Translations under genes and position numbers: made by a program
Notes under the pieces: model-generated
What the model saw: the letters and a program-made list of their open reading frames with translations, nothing else
Database searches by the model: none
What the model was told of the DNA's origin: nothing
Shown: one piece after another, positions 1 to 7,953 of the stretch
Numbering within the stretch: position 1 is the first letter of the stretch
How the letters are laid out: each line of letters begins with the position of its first letter
Origin: Acetatifactor muris
GTDB lineage: Bacteria; Bacillota; Clostridia; Lachnospirales; Lachnospiraceae
Length of the DNA stretch: 59,356 nucleotides
Direction of reading: 5' to 3'
NCBI GenBank assembly: GCA_023663635.1
Contig: JAMPHD010000014.1
Span: 1 to 59,356, forward strand

Positions 1-135
1 AGCCCGGATATCATAGCCATGACGGATCTGATGATTCAGGAGATGAGCGGACCTTTCGACGCGGCTGTTTATGACGGCGAAGTGATAACACAACCGGATA
101 CAACGGAATCCGTCTCGCAGATGTGGACCGCGTAA
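1..135 (+). CDS. 3' end of an unknown gene; possible type I secretion substrate C-terminus
   Basis: The window opens inside a reading frame that ends with TAA at 133-135, giving a 44-residue tail (SPDIIAMTDLMIQEMSGPFD... ending SQMWTA). Nothing upstream is visible, so the protein cannot be identified. The stretch LMIQEMSGPFD resembles the L-(I/V)-Q-x-M-(A/S)-x-F segment often found near the C-terminus of RTX proteins exported by type I systems, and the last residues are small, hydroxylated or hydrophobic as in such signals. It lies 33 bases before a HlyB-like exporter in the same direction. The link to export is inference; the frame itself is seen directly. Confidence 0.55.
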   Translation, partial: SPDIIAMTDLMIQEMSGPFDAAVYDGEVITQPDTTESVSQMWTA

Positions 136-168
136 GCCGTGAGAAAACGGGCAAATGAGGAAACTGAA

Positions 169-2319
169 GTGGTAAATGGTCAAAATACCGGATATTTATG
201 CTTTTTGATCCTGGCAAAATATCTGAATGTAAATGTACCGGGAGAGGAAGAGGAGCGCTTTCGGGACGCGGCGGACACGCAATATCAACTGCTGCGTCTG
301 GCGCGCAAACTGGATCTGAAAGCAAAGGCGGGCAGACTGCATCCCAAGAAACTTCGAAAGCTTTCTCCCCCGTTTATCGCGGAGAGAAGGGACGGTGAGT
401 ATCTCATCGTCCTTAATCTGCAGGGGGATAAAGTCACGATCCTCGACCCGGGGAAGGGCAGTCCGGAGGTCATTGACGAGAGGGATTTTCCGGGAAAGCT
501 CTCCGGTTGGTGCCTGTTGTTGGGAAAGAAAAGAAGGACCGGAGAGGAGACGGGCGAGCGGTTCGGTTTTCGCTGGTTTATCCCCACGATCCTGCGTTTC
601 AAAAAGCAGTTTATCTGTGTGCTGATCGCCGTGTTCACGGTGCAGATCATCGGGATCCTTACACCTTTGATGACGCAGGTGGTTGTGGACAAGGTGCTTT
701 CTCATCATGCGGTCTCGACTTTGCACACGATCGCGGTGGGAATTTTGATCGCGTATATCTATGAACTGGTCATCAGTCTGGCCAAGAATTATCTGTTTGT
801 ACATACGACCAACAGGATCGACGTCCTGCTCAGCGCAAAATTGTTCCATCATTTATTTGCCCTGCCGCTCAGATACTTTGAGTCCCGCAGGGTGGGTGAG
901 ACTGTGGCGCGTGTCGGGGAGTTGGACACGATCCGGGCTTTTCTGACGGGGACGCCGCTGTCCTCGCTGATCGATCTGGGGTTTGTGACGGTCTATGTGG
1001 TGGTGCTGTATTTTTACAGTGTACCCTTGGCTGTGATCGTCACGGCCTCCATTCCGGTTTTCGCGCTGCTGTCACTGGTGGTCACGCCGCTCTTCAAAAG
1101 GAGTCTGGATGAAAAGTTCGCGGCGGGGGCAAACGCGCAGTCCTTTCTGGTGGAGTCGGTCACGGGGATTCAGACCGTGAAGTCTTTTGCGCTCGAGGAA
1201 AATTTTGAGGAGAAGTGGGGAGATCTGCAGGCGGACTATGTGAAGGCCGGCTATAAGACATCCATGATCTCCTCCGCCTCGGGTTCGGTGGCGAATTTTG
1301 TCCGGAGCGTCGTGGATCTGATCGTGTTGGTGCAGGGCGCGCAGTTGGTGATAGCGGGAACCCTCAGCATCGGGCAGTTGGTGGCGTTTCGGATGTTGGC
1401 GAGCCGGGTCAGCGGCCCGGTGCTGCGACTGGTGCAGCTGTGGCAGGAGTATCAACAGGCGTCTCTGTCTGTGGAACGGATCGGAGATATTTTCAATTCG
1501 CCAGTGGAGCTGACGGGCAGGAATGCTGCTCAGACAATGCCGGAGCTTCAGGGGAGGATCCGCTTTGAGAAGGTGTGGTTCCGCTATAGGGCAGACACCG
1601 CGGATGTGCTGAAGGGCATGAGTTTTGAGATCCTGGCGGGCAGGATCGTGGGATTGGTGGGCAGGAGCGGTTCCGGCAAGAGCACCGTGTCCAAATTGAT
1701 ACAGAGGCTGTATATTCCGCAGAATGGCAGGATTTCCATAGACGGGATGGATCTGTCCGTGCTGAATCCGGTCTTTTTGCGGGACAGGATAGGCGTGGTC
1801 CTTCAGGAAAATTTCATGTTTAACGGGAGCGTGGCGGAAAACATCTGTATCCACTGCCCCGGCAGATCCATTGAGGAGATCATGGAGGCGGCCAAGATCG
1901 CGGGCGCGCATGATTTTATCATGGAATTGCAGGAAGGTTACGATACCGTGATAGGCGAAAAGGGCGTATCGCTTTCCGGAGGGCAGAAACAAAGGGTGGC
2001 GATCGCCAGGGCGATCATCCATGATCCCAAGATCCTGATCTTTGACGAGGCGACCTCGGCGCTGGATTATGAGTCGGAGAGGATCATCCAAAATAACATG
2101 CGCGAAATCTGCAGGGGCAGGACGGTGCTGATCATCGCGCACAGGCTCTCCACCCTGCGGATCGCCGATGAGATCATGGTGATGGAACGGGGAGAGATCG
2201 TGGAGAGAGGCGATCATGAGACGCTGCTTGAGAGGGACGGGCTGTACGCCTATCTCTATCATCAGCAGCTGCGTGGAGAGATAGAGCGGAATGAGACAGA
2301 CACAAAAGACCAAGAGTGA
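169..2319 (+). CDS. HlyB-like type I secretion ABC transporter (C39-like domain, inactive)
   Basis: A membrane exporter that would use ATP to move an unfolded protein across the cytoplasmic membrane. From the N-terminus: a C39-like domain (about 1-125), a six-helix ABC membrane domain (about 140-430) with the HlyB hallmarks FESRRVGETVARV and QSFLVESVTGIQT, and an ATPase domain with Walker A GRSGSGKST near residue 498, signature VSLSGGQKQR near 601 and Walker B ILIFDEATSALD. In the N-terminal domain the C39 catalytic Cys position is Thr (NTGYLCF) and the His position is Tyr (GEYLIV), so it should bind rather than cleave substrate, as in HlyB. A longer frame starts at GTG 139, but the GTG at 169 has GAGGA 7 bases upstream and matches the HlyB N-terminus in length. 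The HlyD-like gene overlaps its end. Confidence 0.9.
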   Translation: MVNGQNTGYLCFLILAKYLNVNVPGEEEERFRDAADTQYQLLRLARKLDLKAKAGRLHPKKLRKLSPPFIAERRDGEYLIVLNLQGDKVTILDPGKGSPEVIDERDFPGKLSGWCLLLGKKRRTGEETGERFGFRWFIPTILRFKKQFICVLIAVFTVQIIGILTPLMTQVVVDKVLSHHAVSTLHTIAVGILIAYIYELVISLAKNYLFVHTTNRIDVLLSAKLFHHLFALPLRYFESRRVGETVARVGELDTIRAFLTGTPLSSLIDLGFVTVYVVVLYFYSVPLAVIVTASIPVFALLSLVVTPLFKRSLDEKFAAGANAQSFLVESVTGIQTVKSFALEENFEEKWGDLQADYVKAGYKTSMISSASGSVANFVRSVVDLIVLVQGAQLVIAGTLSIGQLVAFRMLASRVSGPVLRLVQLWQEYQQASLSVERIGDIFNSPVELTGRNAAQTMPELQGRIRFEKVWFRYRADTADVLKGMSFEILAGRIVGLVGRSGSGKSTVSKLIQRLYIPQNGRISIDGMDLSVLNPVFLRDRIGVVLQENFMFNGSVAENICIHCPGRSIEEIMEAAKIAGAHDFIMELQEGYDTVIGEKGVSLSGGQKQRVAIARAIIHDPKILIFDEATSALDYESERIIQNNMREICRGRTVLIIAHRLSTLRIADEIMVMERGEIVERGDHETLLERDGLYAYLYHQQLRGEIERNETDTKDQE

Positions 2320-3487
2320 ATACCTGAGAAAACACACGGGAATACGGGCCAAAAGGCTGAAATATGATTTTCTGCCGGCCATGTTGGAGATCATCGAGAG
2401 ACCGGAGAACAGGGTGTCGGACATGATCGTCATTCTGGTGCTCTTGCTCATCACCTCGGCGGTAGTCTGGGCGGCCTATGCCAAGGTGGATATCGTGGTT
2501 TCCGGGAGCGGCAGCATCGCGCCTGAGGGGAATGTGGTGAGTGTGACCAATGTCTATGGCGGGGAAGTGGAGGAGATCCTTGCCAGAGACGGAGATCGGA
2601 TCGGTAAAGGGGATGTAATGCTGACTCTGGACATCCGGGAGCAGGAGGCAGAGTTGGAGCAGCTGCAGTATGAATTGGACATCCTGTATGTGCAAAGGGA
2701 GGTCTACCGGAAACTTCGGGACTATGAGGAGGGCGGAGAGCAGACTGACGGCGGAAACGCGGAGTTGGAGGATGCCTTTGAGGACAGTTTCGGCATAGAT
2801 GTGGAGGCTTATGGGGACAACCGGGCCATCGCGGAAGCGCTGATCGCGGAGCAGCAACTTTTTCTTCTGCAGACGGAGGAATATGAGCTCACCCGCAAGA
2901 ATTCGGAGCAAAAAGAGATCATCGACAATCAGAAAGAAAGTTTCGTGGCGCAGAGAAATCTGACGATCCTGCAGAACATCAACTCTCTGGACATCAAGAT
3001 TCATGAGACTGAGAACAATATGGAGGAGATGGAGCGCGCCATCGAGGCGAGACAGGTGACGGCGCCCGCCTCCGGAGTGGTGTCCAATCTGCAGGTCAAC
3101 GCGGCCGGACAGGTGATCGCGGCGGGACAGCAGCTCGCCTATATCATTCCGGGGGACGCGGAGACTCTGTTTATCGCCTATGTGAGGTCGGCGGATATTG
3201 AGGCCGTGCATGTGGGAGACGAGGTCCGGGTCAGGATCACGGCTCTGGACGACACGGAGTATGAGATCATTGCGGGAAAGGTAAAGCGGATCGGCGATCT
3301 GGCGCTCAGCGCCAACGGCATCGGGAGCGTATATCAGGTGGAAATCTCCATGGAGGAGGCTCCCGCCGGAATCTTTCACATGGGGGCGGAGGGCAGCTGC
3401 GATATCATCGCGGGGAGCAGGACGGTGTTGGATTATTTTGTGGAGCCGTTGGTGAAAGGATTGGCCGAGAGTATGCATGAAAAGTAG
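2291..3487 (+). CDS. HlyD-family membrane fusion (adaptor) protein
   Basis: The periplasmic-adaptor partner of the preceding exporter, with which it overlaps by 29 bases. The N-terminus carries the motif FLPAMLEIIERPENR, typical of HlyD just before the membrane anchor, then one transmembrane helix (about 43-65). A lipoyl-like half motif follows (VSVTNVYGGEVEEILARDGDRIGKGDVMLTL broken across about 80-110), then a long charged coiled coil (about 115-260), the second lipoyl half (VTAPASGVVSNLQVN) and a beta-barrel region. At 398 residues it is slightly shorter than E. coli HlyD (about 478), with a shorter hairpin. No TolC-like gene is visible, and in a monoderm none is expected, so the adaptor would end in or at the cell wall (inference). 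Confidence 0.88.
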   Translation: MRQTQKTKSEYLRKHTGIRAKRLKYDFLPAMLEIIERPENRVSDMIVILVLLLITSAVVWAAYAKVDIVVSGSGSIAPEGNVVSVTNVYGGEVEEILARDGDRIGKGDVMLTLDIREQEAELEQLQYELDILYVQREVYRKLRDYEEGGEQTDGGNAELEDAFEDSFGIDVEAYGDNRAIAEALIAEQQLFLLQTEEYELTRKNSEQKEIIDNQKESFVAQRNLTILQNINSLDIKIHETENNMEEMERAIEARQVTAPASGVVSNLQVNAAGQVIAAGQQLAYIIPGDAETLFIAYVRSADIEAVHVGDEVRVRITALDDTEYEIIAGKVKRIGDLALSANGIGSVYQVEISMEEAPAGIFHMGAEGSCDIIAGSRTVLDYFVEPLVKGLAESMHEK

Positions 3488-3571
3488 CCGCGAAGAGAGG
3501 TTCGAAAAACAGGGCGAAAACAGCGCAAAAACAGACATAGGTTAAATAACGCATGTTTTCATAAAATACTA

Positions 3572-3600
3572 TTGACATTTCCGGGAAATCATTATACAAT
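3572..3600 (+). promoter_or_regulatory. sigma-A promoter of tRNA-Leu
   Basis: TTGACA at 3572-3577 and TACAAT at 3595-3600 are separated by exactly 17 bases, and the tRNA begins 12 bases after the -10 box. This is a near-consensus housekeeping promoter dedicated to the tRNA. Confidence 0.85.
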
Positions 3601-3611
3601 CAATTTTGTTC

Positions 3612-3695
3612 GCAGGAATGGCGGAATTGGCAGACGCGCACGGTTCAGGTCCGTGTGGTAGCAATACCATGAGAGTTCAAGTCTCTTTTCCTGCA
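3612..3695 (+). tRNA. tRNA-Leu (anticodon CAG)
   Basis: An 84-base class II tRNA. The acceptor stem GCAGGAA (3612-3618) pairs perfectly with TTCCTGC (3688-3694), followed by discriminator A. The anticodon stem CACGG/CCGTG encloses loop TTCAGGT, giving anticodon CAG (reads CUG). The variable arm TGGTAGCAATACCA is long, as expected for Leu, and the T arm is GAGAG-TTCAAGT-CTCTT. The CCA end is not encoded. Confidence 0.96.
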
Positions 3696-3698
3696 TAA

Positions 3699-3733
3699 AG
3701 AGTGTTAAGTGACCGCTTAGCACTCTTTTTTTA
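3699..3733 (+). terminator. Rho-independent terminator after tRNA-Leu
   Basis: An 11-base-pair stem, AGAGTGTTAAG (3699-3709) with CTTAGCACTCT (3716-3726), closes a 6-base loop and runs into seven T residues. It starts four bases after the tRNA. Confidence 0.9.
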
Positions 3734-3816
3734 ACATAGGGGCAGTTTGCGGAGCGTGCTGCCCGTTGTTTCAGGTGGGAACGATCACGGCATATCGGGA
3801 GAAAGGGGCCGGGCTT

Positions 3817-5121
3817 ATGAACGTAACACAGCGCAGAAACGCGGCGGAGGAAGAGTGGTACAAGCTGGATCTGTCGGCCATTGTCTATCCGACCCTGCAG
3901 AGGAGGGATTTTTCTTCGGTCTATCGGCTGTCGGTGCTGCTGCGGGAGGAGATTGACCCCGGGACGCTGCAGATGGCGTTGGACAGGACGCTGCCCCGTT
4001 TCCCGACCTACAAGGCGGCCATCCGCAAGGGGCTGTTCTGGCGGTATCTGGAGCCGAACCACAGGCCGGGCCCCTTTGTGCAGGAGGATGTGAAAAATCC
4101 CTGTCAGCCCATGCCTTTTAAGGCCAACAACCGCTATCTGGTGCGTGTCTATTATTACAGGAACCGCATTTCTCTGGAGGTGCATCACAGCCTGGGGGAC
4201 GGCACCGGCGGCATGTGTGTGCTGCAGACGCTGACGGCGGAGTATCTGCGGCTGAGGGGGCATGAGGAGATCGGGTACGGGGGCTTTGTGCTGAACGTGG
4301 AGGATAAACCGGATGCGGAGGAGTTGGAGGACGCTTACATGAAGTACGCCAACGCCAAGGTGTGTCCGCCCCGGATGGAGGAGAGAGCCTACCGCGTGCG
4401 GGGCACGGGGGAGCCTTTCTATACCCTGAACGTGATAAACGGGATCATGTCCGTGTCGGAGGTGATGCGGGTGTCCAAGGGCTATGGCGCGACGGTGACA
4501 GAATATCTGAACGCGGCGCTTTTGTATGCCTTATTGGTAAAGCAGGAGTCGGAGCAAACCGGAAAACTGCGCCCCGTGAAGATCGCCATGCCGGTGAATC
4601 TGCGCAGGTTTTTCCCGTCCAAGACGCTGCGGAATTTCATCACCATGATCTATCCGGGGGTGGATCCGCGGTTGGGGGGGTATTCTTTTGAGGAGATTGT
4701 GGAGCATGTTCATAATTACATGCGTTATTATTTGAATGAAAAGCTGTTGCGGGGCGATATCACCACCAACGCCGCCGTGCAGCGCAATCCCTTTATCCGC
4801 CCGGTGCCGCTGTTCATCAAGGATTTCGTGGTGCGGCTGTTCTACACGAAGGTGCAGGACGGCAATTCCTCGGCGGGGCTGACCAATATGGGGGCGCTGC
4901 GGGTTCCGGAGAGCATGAAACCCTATATCGAGCGTTTTGACATCTATATGGGACAGCCCTTTTCGAGGCGGAGCAACTGCGCGGTGGTGAGTTTTGAGGA
5001 TATACTGACCGTCAATTTTGCCAGCAGCATCGTGGAGACGGATGTGGAGCGGTATTTTTTCCGAAGACTGGTGCAGGACGGGATTCATGTCAAAATAGAG
5101 AGCAACAGGGAACAAGAATAA
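3817..5121 (+). CDS. Alcohol acetyltransferase / condensation-domain-like acyltransferase
   Basis: A 434-residue protein of the chloramphenicol-acetyltransferase/condensation fold superfamily. The active-site motif HHxxxDG is present as HHSLGDGTGG at about residues 123-129, inside EVHHSLGDG, where the first or second His is the general base. Such enzymes transfer acyl groups from CoA or carrier proteins to hydroxyl or amino acceptors; the substrate here is unknown. The frame extends upstream to a TTG at 3766, but ATG 3817 has AAAGGGG 8 bases before it. The next two genes, a zinc-ribbon membrane protein and an esterase, follow at 26 and 48 bases in the same direction, which suggests one transcription unit acting on a lipid or small ester (inference). 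Confidence 0.72.
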   Translation: MNVTQRRNAAEEEWYKLDLSAIVYPTLQRRDFSSVYRLSVLLREEIDPGTLQMALDRTLPRFPTYKAAIRKGLFWRYLEPNHRPGPFVQEDVKNPCQPMPFKANNRYLVRVYYYRNRISLEVHHSLGDGTGGMCVLQTLTAEYLRLRGHEEIGYGGFVLNVEDKPDAEELEDAYMKYANAKVCPPRMEERAYRVRGTGEPFYTLNVINGIMSVSEVMRVSKGYGATVTEYLNAALLYALLVKQESEQTGKLRPVKIAMPVNLRRFFPSKTLRNFITMIYPGVDPRLGGYSFEEIVEHVHNYMRYYLNEKLLRGDITTNAAVQRNPFIRPVPLFIKDFVVRLFYTKVQDGNSSAGLTNMGALRVPESMKPYIERFDIYMGQPFSRRSNCAVVSFEDILTVNFASSIVETDVERYFFRRLVQDGIHVKIESNREQE

Positions 5122-5147
5122 AAAATCGGAAAGGCATGGTTATTAGT

Positions 5148-5852
5148 ATGTCATATTGTGTGAACTGTGGTGTGGAACTGGATACGGGTATCGGCAAATG
5201 CCCGCTCTGCGGGACGCCTGTGATCAATCCCAATGAGCTTATACCCAAGGAGGCTGCGCAGCCTTTCCCGGAGAAGAAGGCGGTGGTGGAGCCTGCGGAC
5301 CGCAAGGATCTGGCGATCCTTTTGTCCGTGTTCGTGCTGGCCACGGCGGTCACCTGCGGTCTGTTGAATGTGCTGGTGTTCCCCGGGGTGTGGTGGTCTC
5401 TGGCGGTGATAGGGGCCTGTGTGGTGCTGTGGGTGGGATTGTTTCCCGTGGCGATCTTTCGGAAACTCTCCGTGTACGCCGTCCTGTTGTTGGACGGGCT
5501 GGCGGTGGCGCTGTATCTGTATATGCTGGCGTATATGATCGGTTCCCATACATGGTATTTCAGACTGGGACTGCCCATTACGGCAATGGCCGTGGTGTTG
5601 ATGGAGATGTTTGCGCTCTGCGTAAAGATCCTGCCCTGTTCCTTTTTGAGCGTCTCGCTGTATCTGGACGTGGCCGCGGCGGTTCTGTGCATCGGTTTGG
5701 AGTTTCTGATAGACCGGTATCTGCAGGGGAGTTTCTCTCCGGGATGGTCCGCCGTGGTGCTCACGGTCTGTCTGATATTGGGGATCACGATCATCACGCT
5801 GCTCTCCCGCAGGAAACTGCGGGGAGAGGTGCGCAGGAGATTGCATTTATAG
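5148..5852 (+). CDS. Zinc-ribbon and multi-pass membrane protein (DUF6320-like)
   Basis: The N-terminus holds a four-cysteine zinc ribbon, CVNCG...CPLCG, followed by a Pro/Glu-rich linker and six or seven hydrophobic helices (about 55-225) ending in a basic tail RRKLRGEVRRRLHL. I recognise the layout as the DUF6320 type, found next to alcohol-acetyltransferase-like genes, but no biochemical role is known to me. GGAAAGG lies at 5128-5134, which places ATG 5136 too close (1 base) and ATG 5148 slightly far (13 bases). The start MSYCVNCG is favoured because it matches the usual short leader before the ribbon. Confidence 0.7.
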   Translation: MSYCVNCGVELDTGIGKCPLCGTPVINPNELIPKEAAQPFPEKKAVVEPADRKDLAILLSVFVLATAVTCGLLNVLVFPGVWWSLAVIGACVVLWVGLFPVAIFRKLSVYAVLLLDGLAVALYLYMLAYMIGSHTWYFRLGLPITAMAVVLMEMFALCVKILPCSFLSVSLYLDVAAAVLCIGLEFLIDRYLQGSFSPGWSAVVLTVCLILGITIITLLSRRKLRGEVRRRLHL

Positions 5853-5900
5853 GAAGGCGCGCGGGCGGAATGCGAAGGTCCGCGGAAGGGAGGAATTGTA

Positions 5901-6791
5901 ATGGCTGACAGGAATCATCAAAATCTGATGCAACTGATCCGTCGGGTGCATGGGATGGTGGAAAATACGGACTTGGAGAAACACAGGCAGTCTCAGAACC
6001 ATATCGGGAGCATTCTGGGTAATACCAAAGAGATGCTCTATCGGGAGATCCTGATCGATGATCTGTACGCGGAGTGGGTCAGTGTGAACAGGGCACATAT
6101 GAAAAAATATGTGATCCTCCACTGCCACGGAGGCGGCTATTCTACGGGCAGCAGCCTGTATGCAAGGACGCTGACCGCGAAACTGGCGGCGTCCACTTCC
6201 ATGGACGTGCTCTGCTTTGACTATCGTCTGGCCCCGGAGCATCCCTATCCCGCGGCCGTGGAAGACGCGATGAAGGTGTGGGATTATCTGATGCTCTTGG
6301 GATATGGCGCGCGGGACGTGATCGTGACCGGGGATTCCGCGGGGGGCAATCTGGCTCTTGCCCTGATGCTGCGGCTCAAACAGGAAGGACGGCTCCTGCC
6401 GAGGGGACTGGCGCTCATGTCGCCGTGGACGGATCTGACTTCCTCAGGCAAGTCTTTTGTGACCAAGGCGGAGTTGGATCCCGTGTTAAATCGCGATTAT
6501 ATTGACAGAATGGTGGAGGCCTACGCCCCGGGACAGGATCTTGAAGACCCGATGATCTCCCCGCTGTTCGGGGATTTTGCGGGATTTCCGCCCGTGTATA
6601 TCCAGGTGGGGGCCAATGAGATCCTGCTCAGCGACTCGAAACGGCTCTATCGGAAACTCCTGCAGTCGGGAGTCTCCGCCAGACTGGAGATCTTTAAGGG
6701 CATGTGGCATGTGTTTCAGATGGCTCCGTTTAAGACGGCGGCGGAGGCCATGGATAAGAACGCGGAATTTATTTATGATATTTGCAGATAA
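5901..6791 (+). CDS. Alpha/beta hydrolase, hormone-sensitive-lipase (HSL) type esterase
   Basis: A 296-residue carboxylesterase-like enzyme. It has the HSL-family oxyanion motif HCHGGGYSTGSS, the nucleophile elbow GDSAGGN with the catalytic Ser, the helix APEHPYPAAVEDA, an Asp in the ILLSDSKRLY region, and a late His in MWHVFQ. No signal peptide is seen, so it is cytoplasmic. The start ATG 5901 is preceded by GGGAGGAA. Placed last in the cluster with the acyltransferase and the zinc-ribbon membrane protein, it could hydrolyse the ester the first enzyme makes or process its donor (inference). Confidence 0.85.
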   Translation: MADRNHQNLMQLIRRVHGMVENTDLEKHRQSQNHIGSILGNTKEMLYREILIDDLYAEWVSVNRAHMKKYVILHCHGGGYSTGSSLYARTLTAKLAASTSMDVLCFDYRLAPEHPYPAAVEDAMKVWDYLMLLGYGARDVIVTGDSAGGNLALALMLRLKQEGRLLPRGLALMSPWTDLTSSGKSFVTKAELDPVLNRDYIDRMVEAYAPGQDLEDPMISPLFGDFAGFPPVYIQVGANEILLSDSKRLYRKLLQSGVSARLEIFKGMWHVFQMAPFKTAAEAMDKNAEFIYDICR

Positions 6792-6909
6792 TGAAAAAGG
6801 AATTTGGTGAAAAACGCAGAATATTCTCATTAGGACTGTTTGAGAGATGTAGGATTGTTTGGGAGAAGGCTTGACACCATGGCGCAAAGCCCATCGGAAG
6901 GAGAGCAGA

Positions 6910-7914
6910 ATGACAATACGAGAGCGTTTGGAACAGTGGGAAGAAGACTATTTGAGCCCCTATGCGGCCAAGAGCAAGCATTCCAAGGGACGGCTGCGGG
7001 AGGAGGCGGAGTGTGACATACGGCCGGTGTTTCAGCGGGACAGGGACCGCATCATACACTGTAAGGCGTTTCGCCGGCTGAAAGACAAGACGCAGGTGTT
7101 CCTGTCGCCGGAGGGAGATCACTATCGCACGAGGCTGACGCATACACTGGAGGTATCTCAGAATGCCAGGACCATCGCCAAGGCGCTGAAACTGAACGAG
7201 GAGTTGGTGGAGGCCATCGCGCTGGGGCATGATCTGGGGCACACCCCCTTCGGACATGCGGGGGAGAGAGCGTTAAACCGCGTGTGTCCGCTGGGCTTTG
7301 ATCACAGCGAGCAGAGCGTGCGGACGGTGGACAGGTTGGAGAAGGACGGGCAGGGGCTGAACCTCACCTATGAGGTGAGAGACGGGATCCTGAACCATCA
7401 GACCAGCGGTTCGCCCCACACTCTGGAGGGCAAGATCGTGCGCCTGTCGGACAAGATCGCCTACATACATCACGATATGGATGACGCGGTCCGCGCGGGT
7501 ATCCTGCGGGAGTCTGATGTGCCGGACGGGGTGCGGGCGGTCCTGGGGGACACGCCGGGCAAGCGTCTGGACGCGTTTATCCACGACATCATCACCAACA
7601 GCATGGACCGGAACGATATCGCCATGTCTGAGCGGGTGGCCAAGGCCATGACGGACATCCGACAGTTCATGTTTGACAATGTCTATACCAATCCCATCGC
7701 CAAGAACGAGGAGTCCAAGGCGGAGGAGCTGATGGAGACTCTGTATGACCATTATTTTAAGCATCCGGAGGAGATGCCGGAGGAATTCCGCAAACTTTTG
7801 GACGAGGGAGATCCCAGGGAGCGCGTGGTCTGCGATTATGTGGGCGCGATGACGGACCGGTTTGCCATCGCGGTCTACAGTGATATTTTTGTGCCGAAGT
7901 CCTGGCAGCTTTAG
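6910..7914 (+). CDS. dgt: Deoxyguanosinetriphosphate triphosphohydrolase-like HD protein
   Basis: Hydrolyses dNTPs to deoxynucleosides and triphosphate. The HD-domain residues are clear: RTRLTHTLEVSQ (first His), HDLGHTPFGHAGE (HD pair and third His) and a late Asp in the VRLSDKIAYIHHD segment. At 334 residues it matches the short Gram-positive dGTPase-like type that precedes dnaG in Clostridia. A longer frame begins at 6859, but ATG 6910 has AAGGAGAG just upstream. It is the first gene of the dgt-dnaG-rpoD-trmK series. Confidence 0.9.
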   Translation: MTIRERLEQWEEDYLSPYAAKSKHSKGRLREEAECDIRPVFQRDRDRIIHCKAFRRLKDKTQVFLSPEGDHYRTRLTHTLEVSQNARTIAKALKLNEELVEAIALGHDLGHTPFGHAGERALNRVCPLGFDHSEQSVRTVDRLEKDGQGLNLTYEVRDGILNHQTSGSPHTLEGKIVRLSDKIAYIHHDMDDAVRAGILRESDVPDGVRAVLGDTPGKRLDAFIHDIITNSMDRNDIAMSERVAKAMTDIRQFMFDNVYTNPIAKNEESKAEELMETLYDHYFKHPEEMPEEFRKLLDEGDPRERVVCDYVGAMTDRFAIAVYSDIFVPKSWQL

Positions 7915-7953
7915 GGCGGGGCATCCGGTCGGATGCCGGAAAAGGGAGCGTAT

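Noticed and set aside
1072..2454. Long minus-strand open frame across the ABC exporter
   Set aside because: It is a shadow of the HlyB-like gene: low-complexity composition, no ribosome site, no recognisable domain.
2174..3538. Minus-strand 454-codon open frame over the HlyD-like gene
   Set aside because: His/Arg/Leu-rich shadow of the real gene on the opposite strand.
3612..3735. tRNA-Leu as an integration site for a mobile element
   Set aside because: No second copy of the tRNA 3' end and no integrase gene is present in the window.
6873..6878. TTGACA box upstream of dgt as a promoter
   Set aside because: No -10 box at a suitable distance; the gene start follows too closely.
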